Part shown: positions 51,011-59,159 of the stretch, piece after piece | Numbering within the stretch: the stretch's first letter is position 1 | Layout: each line of letters starts with the position of its first letter | From: Clostridiales bacterium | GTDB taxonomy: Bacteria; Bacillota; DSM-16504; Desulfitibacterales; JAICDB01 | NCBI GenBank assembly: GCA_020063565.1 | Contig: JAICDB010000004.1 | Location: 124,001-188,000 of the forward strand | Direction: 5' to 3' | Length of the DNA: 64,000 nucleotides | Position numbers and translations under genes: made by a program | The notes under the pieces: generated by a model | Seen by the model: only the letters and a program-made list of their open reading frames with translations | Told to the model about the DNA's origin: nothing | Database searches by the model: none

Positions 51011-52189
51011 ATGAAAGGAGGCTTGGCTCTGTCTGACGCAGTTGTTATTGAAAAATGCGATAATTACGACATTGAAAATGTCAGAGAAAGAATAAAAGAG
51101 GGACTACAGCTTCTTGGTGGTATTGAAAAATGGGTAAAACCCGGCATGACGGTGGTTCTAAAACCTAATCTCTTAACTCGAAAATCACCAGAACAAGCTG
51201 TTACCACACATCCTCATATAGTACAAGCAGTAGCTGAGCTTATTCAAAAAGCGGGTGCAAAGGCAGTTATAGTGGATAGCCCGGGTGGACCTGATTCTAA
51301 AGCTTACCTCAGATCGGTTTATAAAACAACTGGTATGGAGGAAGTCGCCGGAAAAACAGGAGCAATTGTTAGTTATAACCCCCAGAAAGTGGAGCTAAAA
51401 TTTGAGGGTGGAAGCCAATTTCGGAAATTTACTCTTTTAAAAACCATAGTAGAAGCAGATTTAGTTATCAATCTACCCAAATTAAAAACTCATGGGCTAA
51501 CTTTAATAAGTTGCGCTGTAAAAAATCTTTACGGTACAATTCCGGGGCTTATTAAAGGGGAATATCATCTCAATCTAGCTGAAATACAACATTTTTCTTC
51601 TTTTCTAATTGATCTGGCCTTGTGTGTTAACCCGGCTCTAACAATTGTAGATGCGGTTGTGGGTATGGAAGGTGAAGGGCCTTCTGCAGGAAAACCTAAA
51701 AAAACGGGAATGATATTTATTTCTGAAAACCCCTTTACACTTGACTACCTGGCAGCAGCTACTATAGGTTTGGAACCTGAAAAAATAGCTACTGTTGTCG
51801 AGAGTCAGAAAAGGGGATTGTGCGTTAAAAGCATGGCAGAAATAGATTTTGTGGGTACAAAAGATAATCATGGCACAGTACCATATCAACTTCCAAAATC
51901 AATAAAACAGATTGATTTTACAGACGGTTTAGGTAGAAGGATTCCCAAATGGTTGCTTCCAACGATATATGAATGGTTAAAACCAAGTCTCAAGTTTAAT
52001 AGTTCAGTTTGTACAAAGTGTGGAATTTGCAAGGAAAGCTGCCCGCCGGCAGCTATAACTTTAGATGAAATTAAGCCTGTTGTAGATTCAGAAAAATGTA
52101 TAAGATGTTATTGCTGTCAGGAGCTTTGTCCAAAACATGCTGTGGAAATATCCTATCCCTGGCTGGGGAGAATCTTGTTTCGGAGGTAA
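51011..52189 (+). CDS. DUF362 iron-sulfur protein
   Basis: This 392-residue protein has an N-terminal DUF362 domain (VVLKPNLL, ADLVINLPKLKTHGLT, IVDAVVGMEGEGPSAG). The C-terminus has two [4Fe-4S] clusters of ferredoxin type, CTKCGICKESCP and CIRCYCCQELCP. Redox partner and reaction are unknown. The annotated ATG 51011 has no ribosome site of its own. AAAGGAGG inside the ORF is better placed for the TTG at 51023 or a CTG at 51029 (MSDAVVIEK), so the first residues are doubtful. The DUF1786 gene follows after 5 bases. Confidence 0.82.
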   Translation: MKGGLALSDAVVIEKCDNYDIENVRERIKEGLQLLGGIEKWVKPGMTVVLKPNLLTRKSPEQAVTTHPHIVQAVAELIQKAGAKAVIVDSPGGPDSKAYLRSVYKTTGMEEVAGKTGAIVSYNPQKVELKFEGGSQFRKFTLLKTIVEADLVINLPKLKTHGLTLISCAVKNLYGTIPGLIKGEYHLNLAEIQHFSSFLIDLALCVNPALTIVDAVVGMEGEGPSAGKPKKTGMIFISENPFTLDYLAAATIGLEPEKIATVVESQKRGLCVKSMAEIDFVGTKDNHGTVPYQLPKSIKQIDFTDGLGRRIPKWLLPTIYEWLKPSLKFNSSVCTKCGICKESCPPAAITLDEIKPVVDSEKCIRCYCCQELCPKHAVEISYPWLGRILFRR

Positions 52190-52194
52190 AAACA

Positions 52195-53256
52195 ATGCAA
52201 AGAGAAAGAATTTTAGCTATTGATATTGGAGGCGGAACTCAGGATATTTTACTTTATGAAGAAGGAAAACCTGTGGAGAATTGTATTCAGTTAATACTAC
52301 CTTCTCCTACAGTTATGGTACATAACCAAATTTCAGAACTCACTTCTCAAAAAAAAGATATTTTTTTAAGTGGCTATTTGATGGGAGGGGGAGCATCAAG
52401 TAAGGCAATAAAAAAACACCTCAAGGAAGGTTTAAAGGTGTATGCTACGCCACAATCAGCTAAAACCATCAGAGATAACTTAGATGATGTCAGAGAATTG
52501 GGAGTGGAAATAGTTTCTGAAAATCCGGGCGTTTCTGAAGTTAAAACAGGGGATATCTGTTATCATGAATTGAAAACTGCACTTGAAGCATTTGGAGTTG
52601 AAATGCCAACAAGGTTTGCCGTTGCAGTGCAAGACCATGGGGAAAGCCCTGAAGGCGTAGGTAACCGTAAATTCAGATTTCAGCACTGGGAAAACTTTCT
52701 AAAAAAAGGCGGACATATTTCTGATCTTTTATACATGGATCCTCCTTCATACTTTACGAGAATGTGGTCGATAAAGGAGCAGTTAGAAAATGTGGTTTTC
52801 ATGGATACCGGTTCTGCTGCCATAAGAGGTGCGCTATGTGATAAAAAAGTTTTTGAGTGGTCAAAGGAAGGGGTAACCTTAGTTAATGTGGGGAACCAAC
52901 ATACCGTAGGTATACTTTGTAAAGGGGATAAGGTTTTGGGAGTATTTGAGCATCATACAAGGCTCTTAAACAAAGAAAAATTGCAGTATTTTATAAATAA
53001 ATTTATAAATGGTTCTCTAAACAATGAAGAAGTGTTTAATGATCAAGGTCACGGCTGTGCAATAACAGCAGAGTATAATGATCTGAAGAAATTTGACAAA
53101 GTAGTAATTACCGGTCCGCAAAGACATTTGACAAGTGAAAAGGACTATTACTGGGCCAGTCCCATGGGCAATATGATGTTGACAGGAGCTTACGGTCTGG
53201 TGGCCGCGTTGCTTCAAAAAGAAAGTGGGGAAAATTCCTTGACAAATATGATTTAA
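52195..53256 (+). CDS. DUF1786 family protein
   Basis: This is a 353-residue protein of the DUF1786 family, sometimes labelled a putative pyruvate formate-lyase-activating enzyme, though no radical-SAM CxxxCxxC is present. The N-terminus AIDIGGGTQDILLYE closely resembles the phosphate-1 loop of actin/Hsp70/sugar-kinase ATPases, and VFMDTGSAAIRGAL resembles phosphate-2. I suspect an ASKHA-type nucleotide-binding fold. The track start 52096 overlaps DUF362. The ATG at 52195 behind CGGAGG is used. The -35 of the pyr promoter lies inside its 3' end. Confidence 0.75.
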   Translation: MQRERILAIDIGGGTQDILLYEEGKPVENCIQLILPSPTVMVHNQISELTSQKKDIFLSGYLMGGGASSKAIKKHLKEGLKVYATPQSAKTIRDNLDDVRELGVEIVSENPGVSEVKTGDICYHELKTALEAFGVEMPTRFAVAVQDHGESPEGVGNRKFRFQHWENFLKKGGHISDLLYMDPPSYFTRMWSIKEQLENVVFMDTGSAAIRGALCDKKVFEWSKEGVTLVNVGNQHTVGILCKGDKVLGVFEHHTRLLNKEKLQYFINKFINGSLNNEEVFNDQGHGCAITAEYNDLKKFDKVVITGPQRHLTSEKDYYWASPMGNMMLTGAYGLVAALLQKESGENSLTNMI

Positions 53257-53267
53257 GGGTTTAAACT
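53239..53267 (+). promoter_or_regulatory. Sigma-A promoter of the pyrR leader
   Basis: TTGACA (53239-53244, inside the preceding ORF), a 17-bp spacer and TAAACT (53262-53267). Transcription would start near 53274, just before the PyrR-binding hairpin. Confidence 0.8.
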
Positions 53268-53282
53268 AGGAATGATTAACAA

Positions 53283-53388
53283 ACCTTTAAATCAGTTCAG
53301 AGAAACTGGTAAGGGGAATATATCCTGGGTTTTTAGTAATTTAATTTAGGATATAAGCTGCTTACCAGTTGGTAAAGCAGCTTTTTTA
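53283..53388 (+). promoter_or_regulatory. PyrR attenuator upstream of pyrR
   Basis: The RNA hairpin CCTT-aaatc-AGTTCAGAGAAACT-ggt-AAGG (53284-53314) fits the PyrR-binding consensus (ARUCCNGNGAGGYU...AAG), with stem changes. Its 3' half AACTGGTAAG (53304-53313) is an exact 10-base complement of CTTACCAGTT (53361-53370), giving the antiterminator. The latter is also the 5' arm of the terminator AAGCTGCTTACC/GGTAAAGCAGCTT plus T-run (53355-53388). The three mutually exclusive hairpins are the hallmark of UMP/PyrR attenuation. Confidence 0.88.
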
Positions 53389-53389
53389 A

Positions 53390-53962
<573 letters not shown>

Positions 53963-53981
53963 TAGTTTGTAGTACCTTTAA

Positions 53982-54019
53982 GTGCGTGTTCGAAAAGGAG
54001 CAACTTTTCGAACATCCTC
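53982..54019 (+). repeat. Repeat-family mini copy R6 (hairpin only)
   Basis: TGTTCGAAAAG (53987-53997), loop GAGCAA, then CTTTTCGAACA (54004-54014) and TCCTC. Both ends of the dispersed repeat are present with the roughly 110-bp interior deleted. The result is an 11-bp perfect stem 25 bases after pyrR. Confidence 0.85.
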
Positions 54020-54024
54020 TTTAA

Positions 54025-54115
54025 GTGCGTGTTCGAAAAGGAGCACGAGAGACACGAGAAGTTCAAGGCGGCGAAGGCTCTGAGCAGCGGAGCGTACATT
54101 GAAGTACGTGAGCAG
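54025..54115 (+). repeat. Repeat-family truncated copy R7 (left part)
   Basis: This copy starts GTGCGTGTTCGAAAAGG and follows the full element up to ACGTGAGCAG, then stops where the PyrR-binding sequence begins. Its central hairpin is CGTAC-attgaa-GTACG, whereas R1 and R3 have CGTAG/CTACG: a compensatory change. With R6 it forms a tandem pair (about 43-bp offset of TTTAAGTGCGTGTTCGAAAAGGAGCA, quoted in parts). Confidence 0.85.
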
Positions 54116-54209
54116 TCCTGTGAGGCTAGCAAGGGGTTAGTGGGAATAGTGGAACTGTTTCCTCCCCTTGTAGCCTTCTTGTTAGTCGGACTAACGGGAA
54201 GGTTTTTTT
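54114..54209 (+). promoter_or_regulatory. PyrR attenuator upstream of the uracil permease
   Basis: AGTCCTGTGAGGCT followed by AGCAAG (54114-54133) matches the PyrR-binding consensus fully. GGCTAGCAAGGGG (54124-54136) pairs with CCCCTTGTAGCC (54164-54175) apart from one bulged G, forming the antiterminator. The final CC overlaps the terminator arm CCTTC...GTTAGT/ACTAAC...GAAGG followed by TTTTTTT (54174-54209). The usual 5' arm of the lower PyrR stem is not evident because repeat R7 occupies that place. Confidence 0.88.
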
Positions 54210-54242
54210 ATATCTAAAAATTTTTTGAGGGGGAGTATTGAA

Positions 54243-55484
54243 ATGAAAAATGTAGTGCTTTCTTTTCAACATGTGCTTGCGATGTTTGGAGCAACTGTTT
54301 TGGTACCTTTAATTACAGGCATTGACCCTGCTACGGCACTATTATGTGCAGGCCTCGGTACACTGGCATTTCATTTGATAACAAAACAAAAGGTGCCTGC
54401 ATACCTGGGTTCTTCCTTTGCATTTATACCTGGAATTTTAGCTGTTAAAGAACTTTTTGGTTTACCTTATGCCACAGGGGCCATGATAGCAGTTGGTGGG
54501 GTATATGTAGTAATGGCGTTAATTGTATCGGTTATTGGTATTGATAGGGTAAAAAAATTATTCCCTCCAATAGTTACAGGCCCTATTATTATTGTAATCG
54601 GTCTTATTCTAGCTCCTGTTGCTATTCAAATGGCATCTGAGCACTGGACTGTAGCAATTATCACAATGCTTGCAGTTGCCTTTACAGGTATTTATGCCAG
54701 AGGCTTTCTAAAATTTCTTCCAATACTTTTTGGAATCATTATAGGATATATTTCGGCAGTATTTTTCGGACTCGTAGATTTTACTCCGGTTAAAGAAGCA
54801 GCATGGTTTGGCTTACCTACGCTTATGATGCCGCAGTTCAACTTTGATGCACTCAGTATAATTGTACCAATTGCACTTGTAACAATGATAGAGCATATAG
54901 GTGATATCGCTTCATTGAGTGGAGTAACAAACAAAAACTACTTTAACGAGCCCGGTCTTAATCGTACTTTACTAGGTGACGGTATTGCCACAGCGCTGGC
55001 AGGCGCCTTAGGTGGTCCTGCTAATACAACTTATGGAGAAAATATAGGAGTTCTGGCAATCACTAAGAATTTTAACCCACGTATCATACAGGGAGCTGCT
55101 CTTATCGCCATAGCAATGAGCTTAATTGGTAAATTTGGTGCACTATTGAGTACCATTCCTACTGCAGTTCTAGGAGGAGTAAGCTTTATCCTCTTTGGAA
55201 TGATTGCCAGCGTGGGGATCAAGACTTTAGTTGATAGCAAGCCTGATTTAACAAATATGCGCAACTCAGTGGTTGTATTTGTAATATTAATTATAGGAAT
55301 AGCAAGTATAGCGGGTGAAAAGAATAATCCTGCAGTAATTCAATTAACTGAATATGCGTCCCTTTCAGGGTTAAGCCTGGCAGCGCTTGTAGGAATTATT
55401 TTAAACGCAGCATTGGAAATCTTCCAACCGCAATGGGCCTCAAGAGCCGTAGCAAAGCTTTCAATGAAAAAGCAGTTGAAGTAG
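54243..55484 (+). CDS. uraA: Uracil permease (UraA/PyrP, NCS2 family)
   Basis: This 413-residue transporter with about 14 membrane segments imports uracil. NCS2 motifs are visible: QHVLAMFGATVLVP near the N-terminus, TMIEHIGDIASLSGVT with the substrate-binding glutamate, and GGPANTTYGENIGVLA. The track start TTG 54225 lies before GGGGGAG. The ATG at 54243 fits. Its expression is set by the PyrR attenuator upstream. It ends in a strong terminator. Confidence 0.94.
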   Translation: MKNVVLSFQHVLAMFGATVLVPLITGIDPATALLCAGLGTLAFHLITKQKVPAYLGSSFAFIPGILAVKELFGLPYATGAMIAVGGVYVVMALIVSVIGIDRVKKLFPPIVTGPIIIVIGLILAPVAIQMASEHWTVAIITMLAVAFTGIYARGFLKFLPILFGIIIGYISAVFFGLVDFTPVKEAAWFGLPTLMMPQFNFDALSIIVPIALVTMIEHIGDIASLSGVTNKNYFNEPGLNRTLLGDGIATALAGALGGPANTTYGENIGVLAITKNFNPRIIQGAALIAIAMSLIGKFGALLSTIPTAVLGGVSFILFGMIASVGIKTLVDSKPDLTNMRNSVVVFVILIIGIASIAGEKNNPAVIQLTEYASLSGLSLAALVGIILNAALEIFQPQWASRAVAKLSMKKQLK

Positions 55485-55497
55485 ACAAAAGACAACT

Positions 55498-55532
55498 AAG
55501 CCCGAGGATTCAGGTGAATCTTCGGGCCTTTT
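55498..55532 (+). terminator. Intrinsic terminator after uraA
   Basis: AAGCCCGAGGATTC and GAATCTTCGGGCCTT form a long stem (one G-U) with an AGGT loop, then TTTTATT. It may also slow the convergent molybdoenzyme transcript. Confidence 0.9.
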
Positions 55533-55540
55533 ATTGTAAG

Positions 55541-57628
55541 TTAAATTTTTTCGATATCAACAAAAACATTATAAAATGCAATTCCTTTTGAACCGGTTAC
55601 AATTTCCCCCATATCAGTAGATAATCCGGGAGTGAGTTTGTTTAAATTGAAGTTAATGTTTGGGAACCACCCTTGATAGCACAGTATTATATCAGAGGGG
55701 ATATCACGAGAAATCTTTGCTTTAGCAATTACTTCCCCATAATTATTAAATATTTTTATTGTTGCATTTTCCGTAATATTTTTTTTATGAGCAGTTTTGG
55801 GATTGATCAAAATAACAGGTTCAGGGTTAACTTTCAGTATACAGCGTAAATTTTGAAATTGTGAATTAAGCCCATGTTGAGAATGTGGTGTCAGCAAACG
55901 GTAGGGATATTTCAAGTCACAATTTGTTCCCTTTTTTAAGACTGGAAGAGCAGGTAACTGATTAGTTTTTGCATTATGGGAATAAAATTCATACTTACCT
56001 GAATCTGTTTTAAATTTGCGATCTTTCCAGGCTGTAAAAGGAATATCAGCTCTTTGTGGACTTTCCCTTAATTCTGACCAGTGTTTAATGTCAAGCATTC
56101 TATATATTTTTTCATTGAATAAACCATCTAAAATATTTTCCGCTTTAATTTTATAAGGGAAATTACAGCTGCCAGGTGAGAGTTCATTTAGTTTTTTTGA
56201 AATAAGCTGTGCTATTTCCAGATCACTTTTACTCTCAAAATATGGCTTGATGGCTTGTTCATTAATTCCGATCCAGTGGTGCCAGTAACTTGGAACTACA
56301 TCTAATTCTTCAAAATGAGTTGTTGCAGGAAGAACAATATCAGAATATTGAGCGGTGGGGGTTAAATAATGTTCTACTGTAACTATTAATTCCAAGTCTT
56401 TTAAAGCATCTAGCAATTTACTGCTATCTGCATCCTGTGTAATCGGGTTGCGACAGGATATCCACAGCATTTTTACAGGTGGATCTTCTATATTCTTTAA
56501 TTGAGATGCGAAATTATTAATATTCACATAACGGGTAGATTTTCCTTTTTCATTTTTATCTTGCCCAACATTTAAAAAATTTAAATTAAAATCCCATGTG
56601 TCCTGATGGGCAAAATGAACTCCTCCTCCGGGAAGACCGATATTGCCGGTAATTGCCCCTAATGCATTGATTGCTCTAAGATTTTGACCTCCATTGACAT
56701 ATCTTTGTAAACCAAATCCCGTCCAAATAAAAGCCGGTTTAGTGCTTCCCAGCATCTCAGCTAAATCCTTAATAAGGCCCGGTTTTTGTCCACACAATGA
56801 GGCGGCTTCTTCAACATCATATCCTTCAAGATACCTCTTAAATTTTTCCCATCCATAAGTATACTTGTCTATAAAATTTTTATCATAAAGTCCCTTTTCT
56901 AATAGTATCTTAGCAATTGCTAAAGCTAAGGCACCATCACTTCCTGGATTAACTTGAATGTATATATCTGATTTTTTAGCAGTCGTTGTGAATACAGGGT
57001 CAATTACAATTATTTTGGCTCCACATTTTTTTGCCTCGTTTATAAAGGGCATTGAATGGACAGCTGTCCAGGCAGGGTTAATTCCCCAGAGAATGATTAA
57101 CTGTGCATTTTTTATATTTTCCGGGTCGGATGTTTTATGAGCACCAAAATCATAAAAGTGGGCATCCAGCCCGGCTGACCAGCAGGGAGAACCCACAGCT
57201 AGTGTAGTGGGGCCTAGACTGTTAAAGAAGCCTTCTACGGCATAGTGAAGAATGCCAAAGTTTCCTGAATATTTATTTAGCGCCATGGAAAGATGGGAAC
57301 CGTAGCGAGATTTCAGTTCCAGTATTTTATTGGCAATAATGTCTAGTGCTTCATCCCATGTTATCCTTTTCCATTGTCCTGAACCGCGTTTTTTTTGCAG
57401 TATGGGATATTTTAGCCTGTTGGGGTCATAAACACGTTGTACGTAACTATAACCTTTAGCACATAATTTTCCCCTTGTATAACCGTGTTTAGGATCTCCG
57501 TCTATTTTTTTTAATATGCCATTGCGAGTAAATGCAAGCATGCCACAGGCATCATAACAATTGCGAGGACAGACATGCCTTGTGACAGTATATCCTTCTT
57601 TTTTGAAAGACAAATTAAACACCACCAT
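55541..57628 (-). CDS. Molybdopterin oxidoreductase without Tat signal (DMSO-reductase family)
   Basis: This is a 695-residue catalytic subunit. The N-terminal [4Fe-4S] motif is CPRNCYDAC...GKLCAKG, followed by the pterin-binding domains (LIILWGINPAWTAVHS, GAITGNIGLPGGG, LPATTHFEE). A conserved GSPCWSAG near residue 135 offers a cysteine as candidate Mo/W ligand. It is a clear paralog of the dmsA-like gene at 59160-61364, but lacks a twin-arginine leader and starts directly at the cluster domain, so it should be cytoplasmic. It lies downstream of the dms-like operon behind that operon's terminator. The exact start is uncertain, since several GTG/TTG codons lie in the first 15 residues. Confidence 0.85.
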   Translation of the reverse strand: MVVFNLSFKKEGYTVTRHVCPRNCYDACGMLAFTRNGILKKIDGDPKHGYTRGKLCAKGYSYVQRVYDPNRLKYPILQKKRGSGQWKRITWDEALDIIANKILELKSRYGSHLSMALNKYSGNFGILHYAVEGFFNSLGPTTLAVGSPCWSAGLDAHFYDFGAHKTSDPENIKNAQLIILWGINPAWTAVHSMPFINEAKKCGAKIIVIDPVFTTTAKKSDIYIQVNPGSDGALALAIAKILLEKGLYDKNFIDKYTYGWEKFKRYLEGYDVEEAASLCGQKPGLIKDLAEMLGSTKPAFIWTGFGLQRYVNGGQNLRAINALGAITGNIGLPGGGVHFAHQDTWDFNLNFLNVGQDKNEKGKSTRYVNINNFASQLKNIEDPPVKMLWISCRNPITQDADSSKLLDALKDLELIVTVEHYLTPTAQYSDIVLPATTHFEELDVVPSYWHHWIGINEQAIKPYFESKSDLEIAQLISKKLNELSPGSCNFPYKIKAENILDGLFNEKIYRMLDIKHWSELRESPQRADIPFTAWKDRKFKTDSGKYEFYSHNAKTNQLPALPVLKKGTNCDLKYPYRLLTPHSQHGLNSQFQNLRCILKVNPEPVILINPKTAHKKNITENATIKIFNNYGEVIAKAKISRDIPSDIILCYQGWFPNINFNLNKLTPGLSTDMGEIVTGSKGIAFYNVFVDIEKI

Positions 57629-57734
57629 CTACTCCCGCTTACAGATGCAAGGGTTTTTAATTATCACTAAAAAATTATTTTTATAACATATTTCTATATC
57701 GTTTAATTGTTTCCTTTTTGAAAAAATAGTAGAG

Positions 57735-57763
57735 AAAAAAATAACCCGCATTAGCGGGTTATT
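57735..57763 (-). terminator. Intrinsic terminator after the DmsC-like gene
   Basis: On the minus strand AATAACCCGC/GCGGGTTATT (10-bp stem, TAAT loop) runs into TTTTTT. It overlaps the stop codon of the anchor gene and separates the operon from the second molybdoenzyme gene. The next gap (57629-57734) shows no clear promoter. Confidence 0.9.
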
Positions 57764-58583
57764 AAAAAGCGGCAATTTGTAATGCGACTATTGAACTGTA
57801 AAAAAGTGTTCTTCCTAATATTTCGCCTATAAAGGCTAACAAAAATATTGTTGTTATTAGTTTAGAGTTGTGTACTTTGTTTAAACTTTTGAATACCAGT
57901 AAAGAGAAGGGAGCTAGCAAGCCAACTATGATTCTTCCCCAAAAAGTGCTGCTAGTAATAATATTGATACCTGTCTGGTATTCTGTTCCGGTACCTGAAA
58001 TGAGTACTGAAACATAGATTATAAAGCTTATAGTGTATATACCGATTATTGAAACCAATATAACTGGTAAGTTGGCAACACTCTTTTTCTTTATTGTAAA
58101 TAACATTTCAATATACAGTGGACCTAAAAGTGCAGCTGTCAAAATGAAAAACACCACAGTACCAACATTATTCCACGCCGGGCGTGCAGGTAGAACATAT
58201 ATCATTCCTGATGATATAACTGCCAGAACTGCTACCAAGGCAGTAATTCCGCCAAGTACTTTGCGATTTTTTTCTTTTCCTTCCTGCCACTGAAAGTAAT
58301 AAGTTGCCAGCATAACTATTAATGAAGTAAAAAGAATTACCTCTCTGCTTAACCAGGAGTTGCCCAGATTGGTTAATGCCCTGTATGCTTCTAAGGGGTG
58401 TCCCAGGTGAAAAAGAGAAATTAGAATGCTAAAGCCTGTAATTAATAAGAGTGTAATTGTAACTAATTTTCCCGTTTCAGTAGTAATTTTTTTTCCGTTT
58501 ACCTCCAGTAACCATAATGTTACGATACTGCCTGCCGCAAGCTGAGATAAAACAGTAAAAAAAACAAGAGTCATTTCACCCAT
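57762..58583 (-). CDS. DmsC-like membrane anchor subunit
   Basis: This is a 273-residue integral membrane protein with eight predicted helices, related to the DmsC quinol-binding anchor (LVFFTVLSQLAAGSIVTLW; SLFHLGHPLEAYRALTNLGNSWLSRE in two conserved parts). It would take electrons from menaquinol and pass them to the iron-sulfur subunit. It overlaps the dmsB-like gene by one base and ends in a terminator. Together with the A and B subunits it forms a complete reductase of the DMSO/tetrathionate/polysulfide type. Confidence 0.85.
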   Translation of the reverse strand: MGEMTLVFFTVLSQLAAGSIVTLWLLEVNGKKITTETGKLVTITLLLITGFSILISLFHLGHPLEAYRALTNLGNSWLSREVILFTSLIVMLATYYFQWQEGKEKNRKVLGGITALVAVLAVISSGMIYVLPARPAWNNVGTVVFFILTAALLGPLYIEMLFTIKKKSVANLPVILVSIIGIYTISFIIYVSVLISGTGTEYQTGINIITSSTFWGRIIVGLLAPFSLLVFKSLNKVHNSKLITTIFLLAFIGEILGRTLFYSSIVALQIAAF

Positions 58584-59146
58584 TACCTGTCCCTCCTTAC
58601 TTGGAAGCCAATTTGCGGCTTAACAAACCGAACTGATGGCTGTGTTATTCTAGGGTCAGGAAAACCTGCGAAAGCTTCAACTGTCCCCAATTCATCAAAT
58701 GAATTTAAATCTATTACAGTAATTGCTTCCATGGGACAACCATCCACACAAGCAGGGTTTTCTCCCTTATCTATTCTTTGGAAACACATATTGCATTTTT
58801 CAACTTTCTTATACTTTTTATTGAATTGAGGTACCTGGTAAGGACAAGCCATGGTACACAAGCGGCAACCTATACAGCGATTATGGTCATGAATTACTAT
58901 TCCGTCTTTACGTTTCGTGTATGCACCAACCGGACAAACCCTCAAACATTCCGGTTGAGCACAGTGATTGCATGCAAGTGACATGAAGTTTCTTTCCGGA
59001 AGAGTAAATGTTTCTTCATGGAGTGGATAAACTTTTCGCCAGCGAATGTTGGGGTCTAATTGGTAATAATTTTTGCAGGCCATCTCACAAGAGTGACAAC
59101 CGATACATTTTTCGGTATTTACTAAAAAACTCAATCTTTTAGCCAA
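58583..59146 (-). CDS. DmsB-like four-cluster ferredoxin subunit
   Basis: This 187-residue electron-transfer subunit has four [4Fe-4S] motifs: CIGCHSCEMAC (residue 15), CNHCAQPECLRVCP (about 59), CIGCRLCTMACP (about 91) and CNMCFQRIDKG...CVDGCP (about 118). No cluster ligand is lost. It links the anchor to the molybdenum subunit. The ATG start, with AAGGAGG, lies 13 bases after the dmsA-like gene. Confidence 0.92.
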   Translation of the reverse strand: MAKRLSFLVNTEKCIGCHSCEMACKNYYQLDPNIRWRKVYPLHEETFTLPERNFMSLACNHCAQPECLRVCPVGAYTKRKDGIVIHDHNRCIGCRLCTMACPYQVPQFNKKYKKVEKCNMCFQRIDKGENPACVDGCPMEAITVIDLNSFDELGTVEAFAGFPDPRITQPSVRFVKPQIGFQVRRDR

Positions 59147-59159
59147 TTTTTAGCCCTCC

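Noticed and set aside
54029-54217. 62-residue ORF ([11 protein letters not shown]...)
   Set aside because: It is a translation of repeat R7 and the PyrR attenuator, not a gene.
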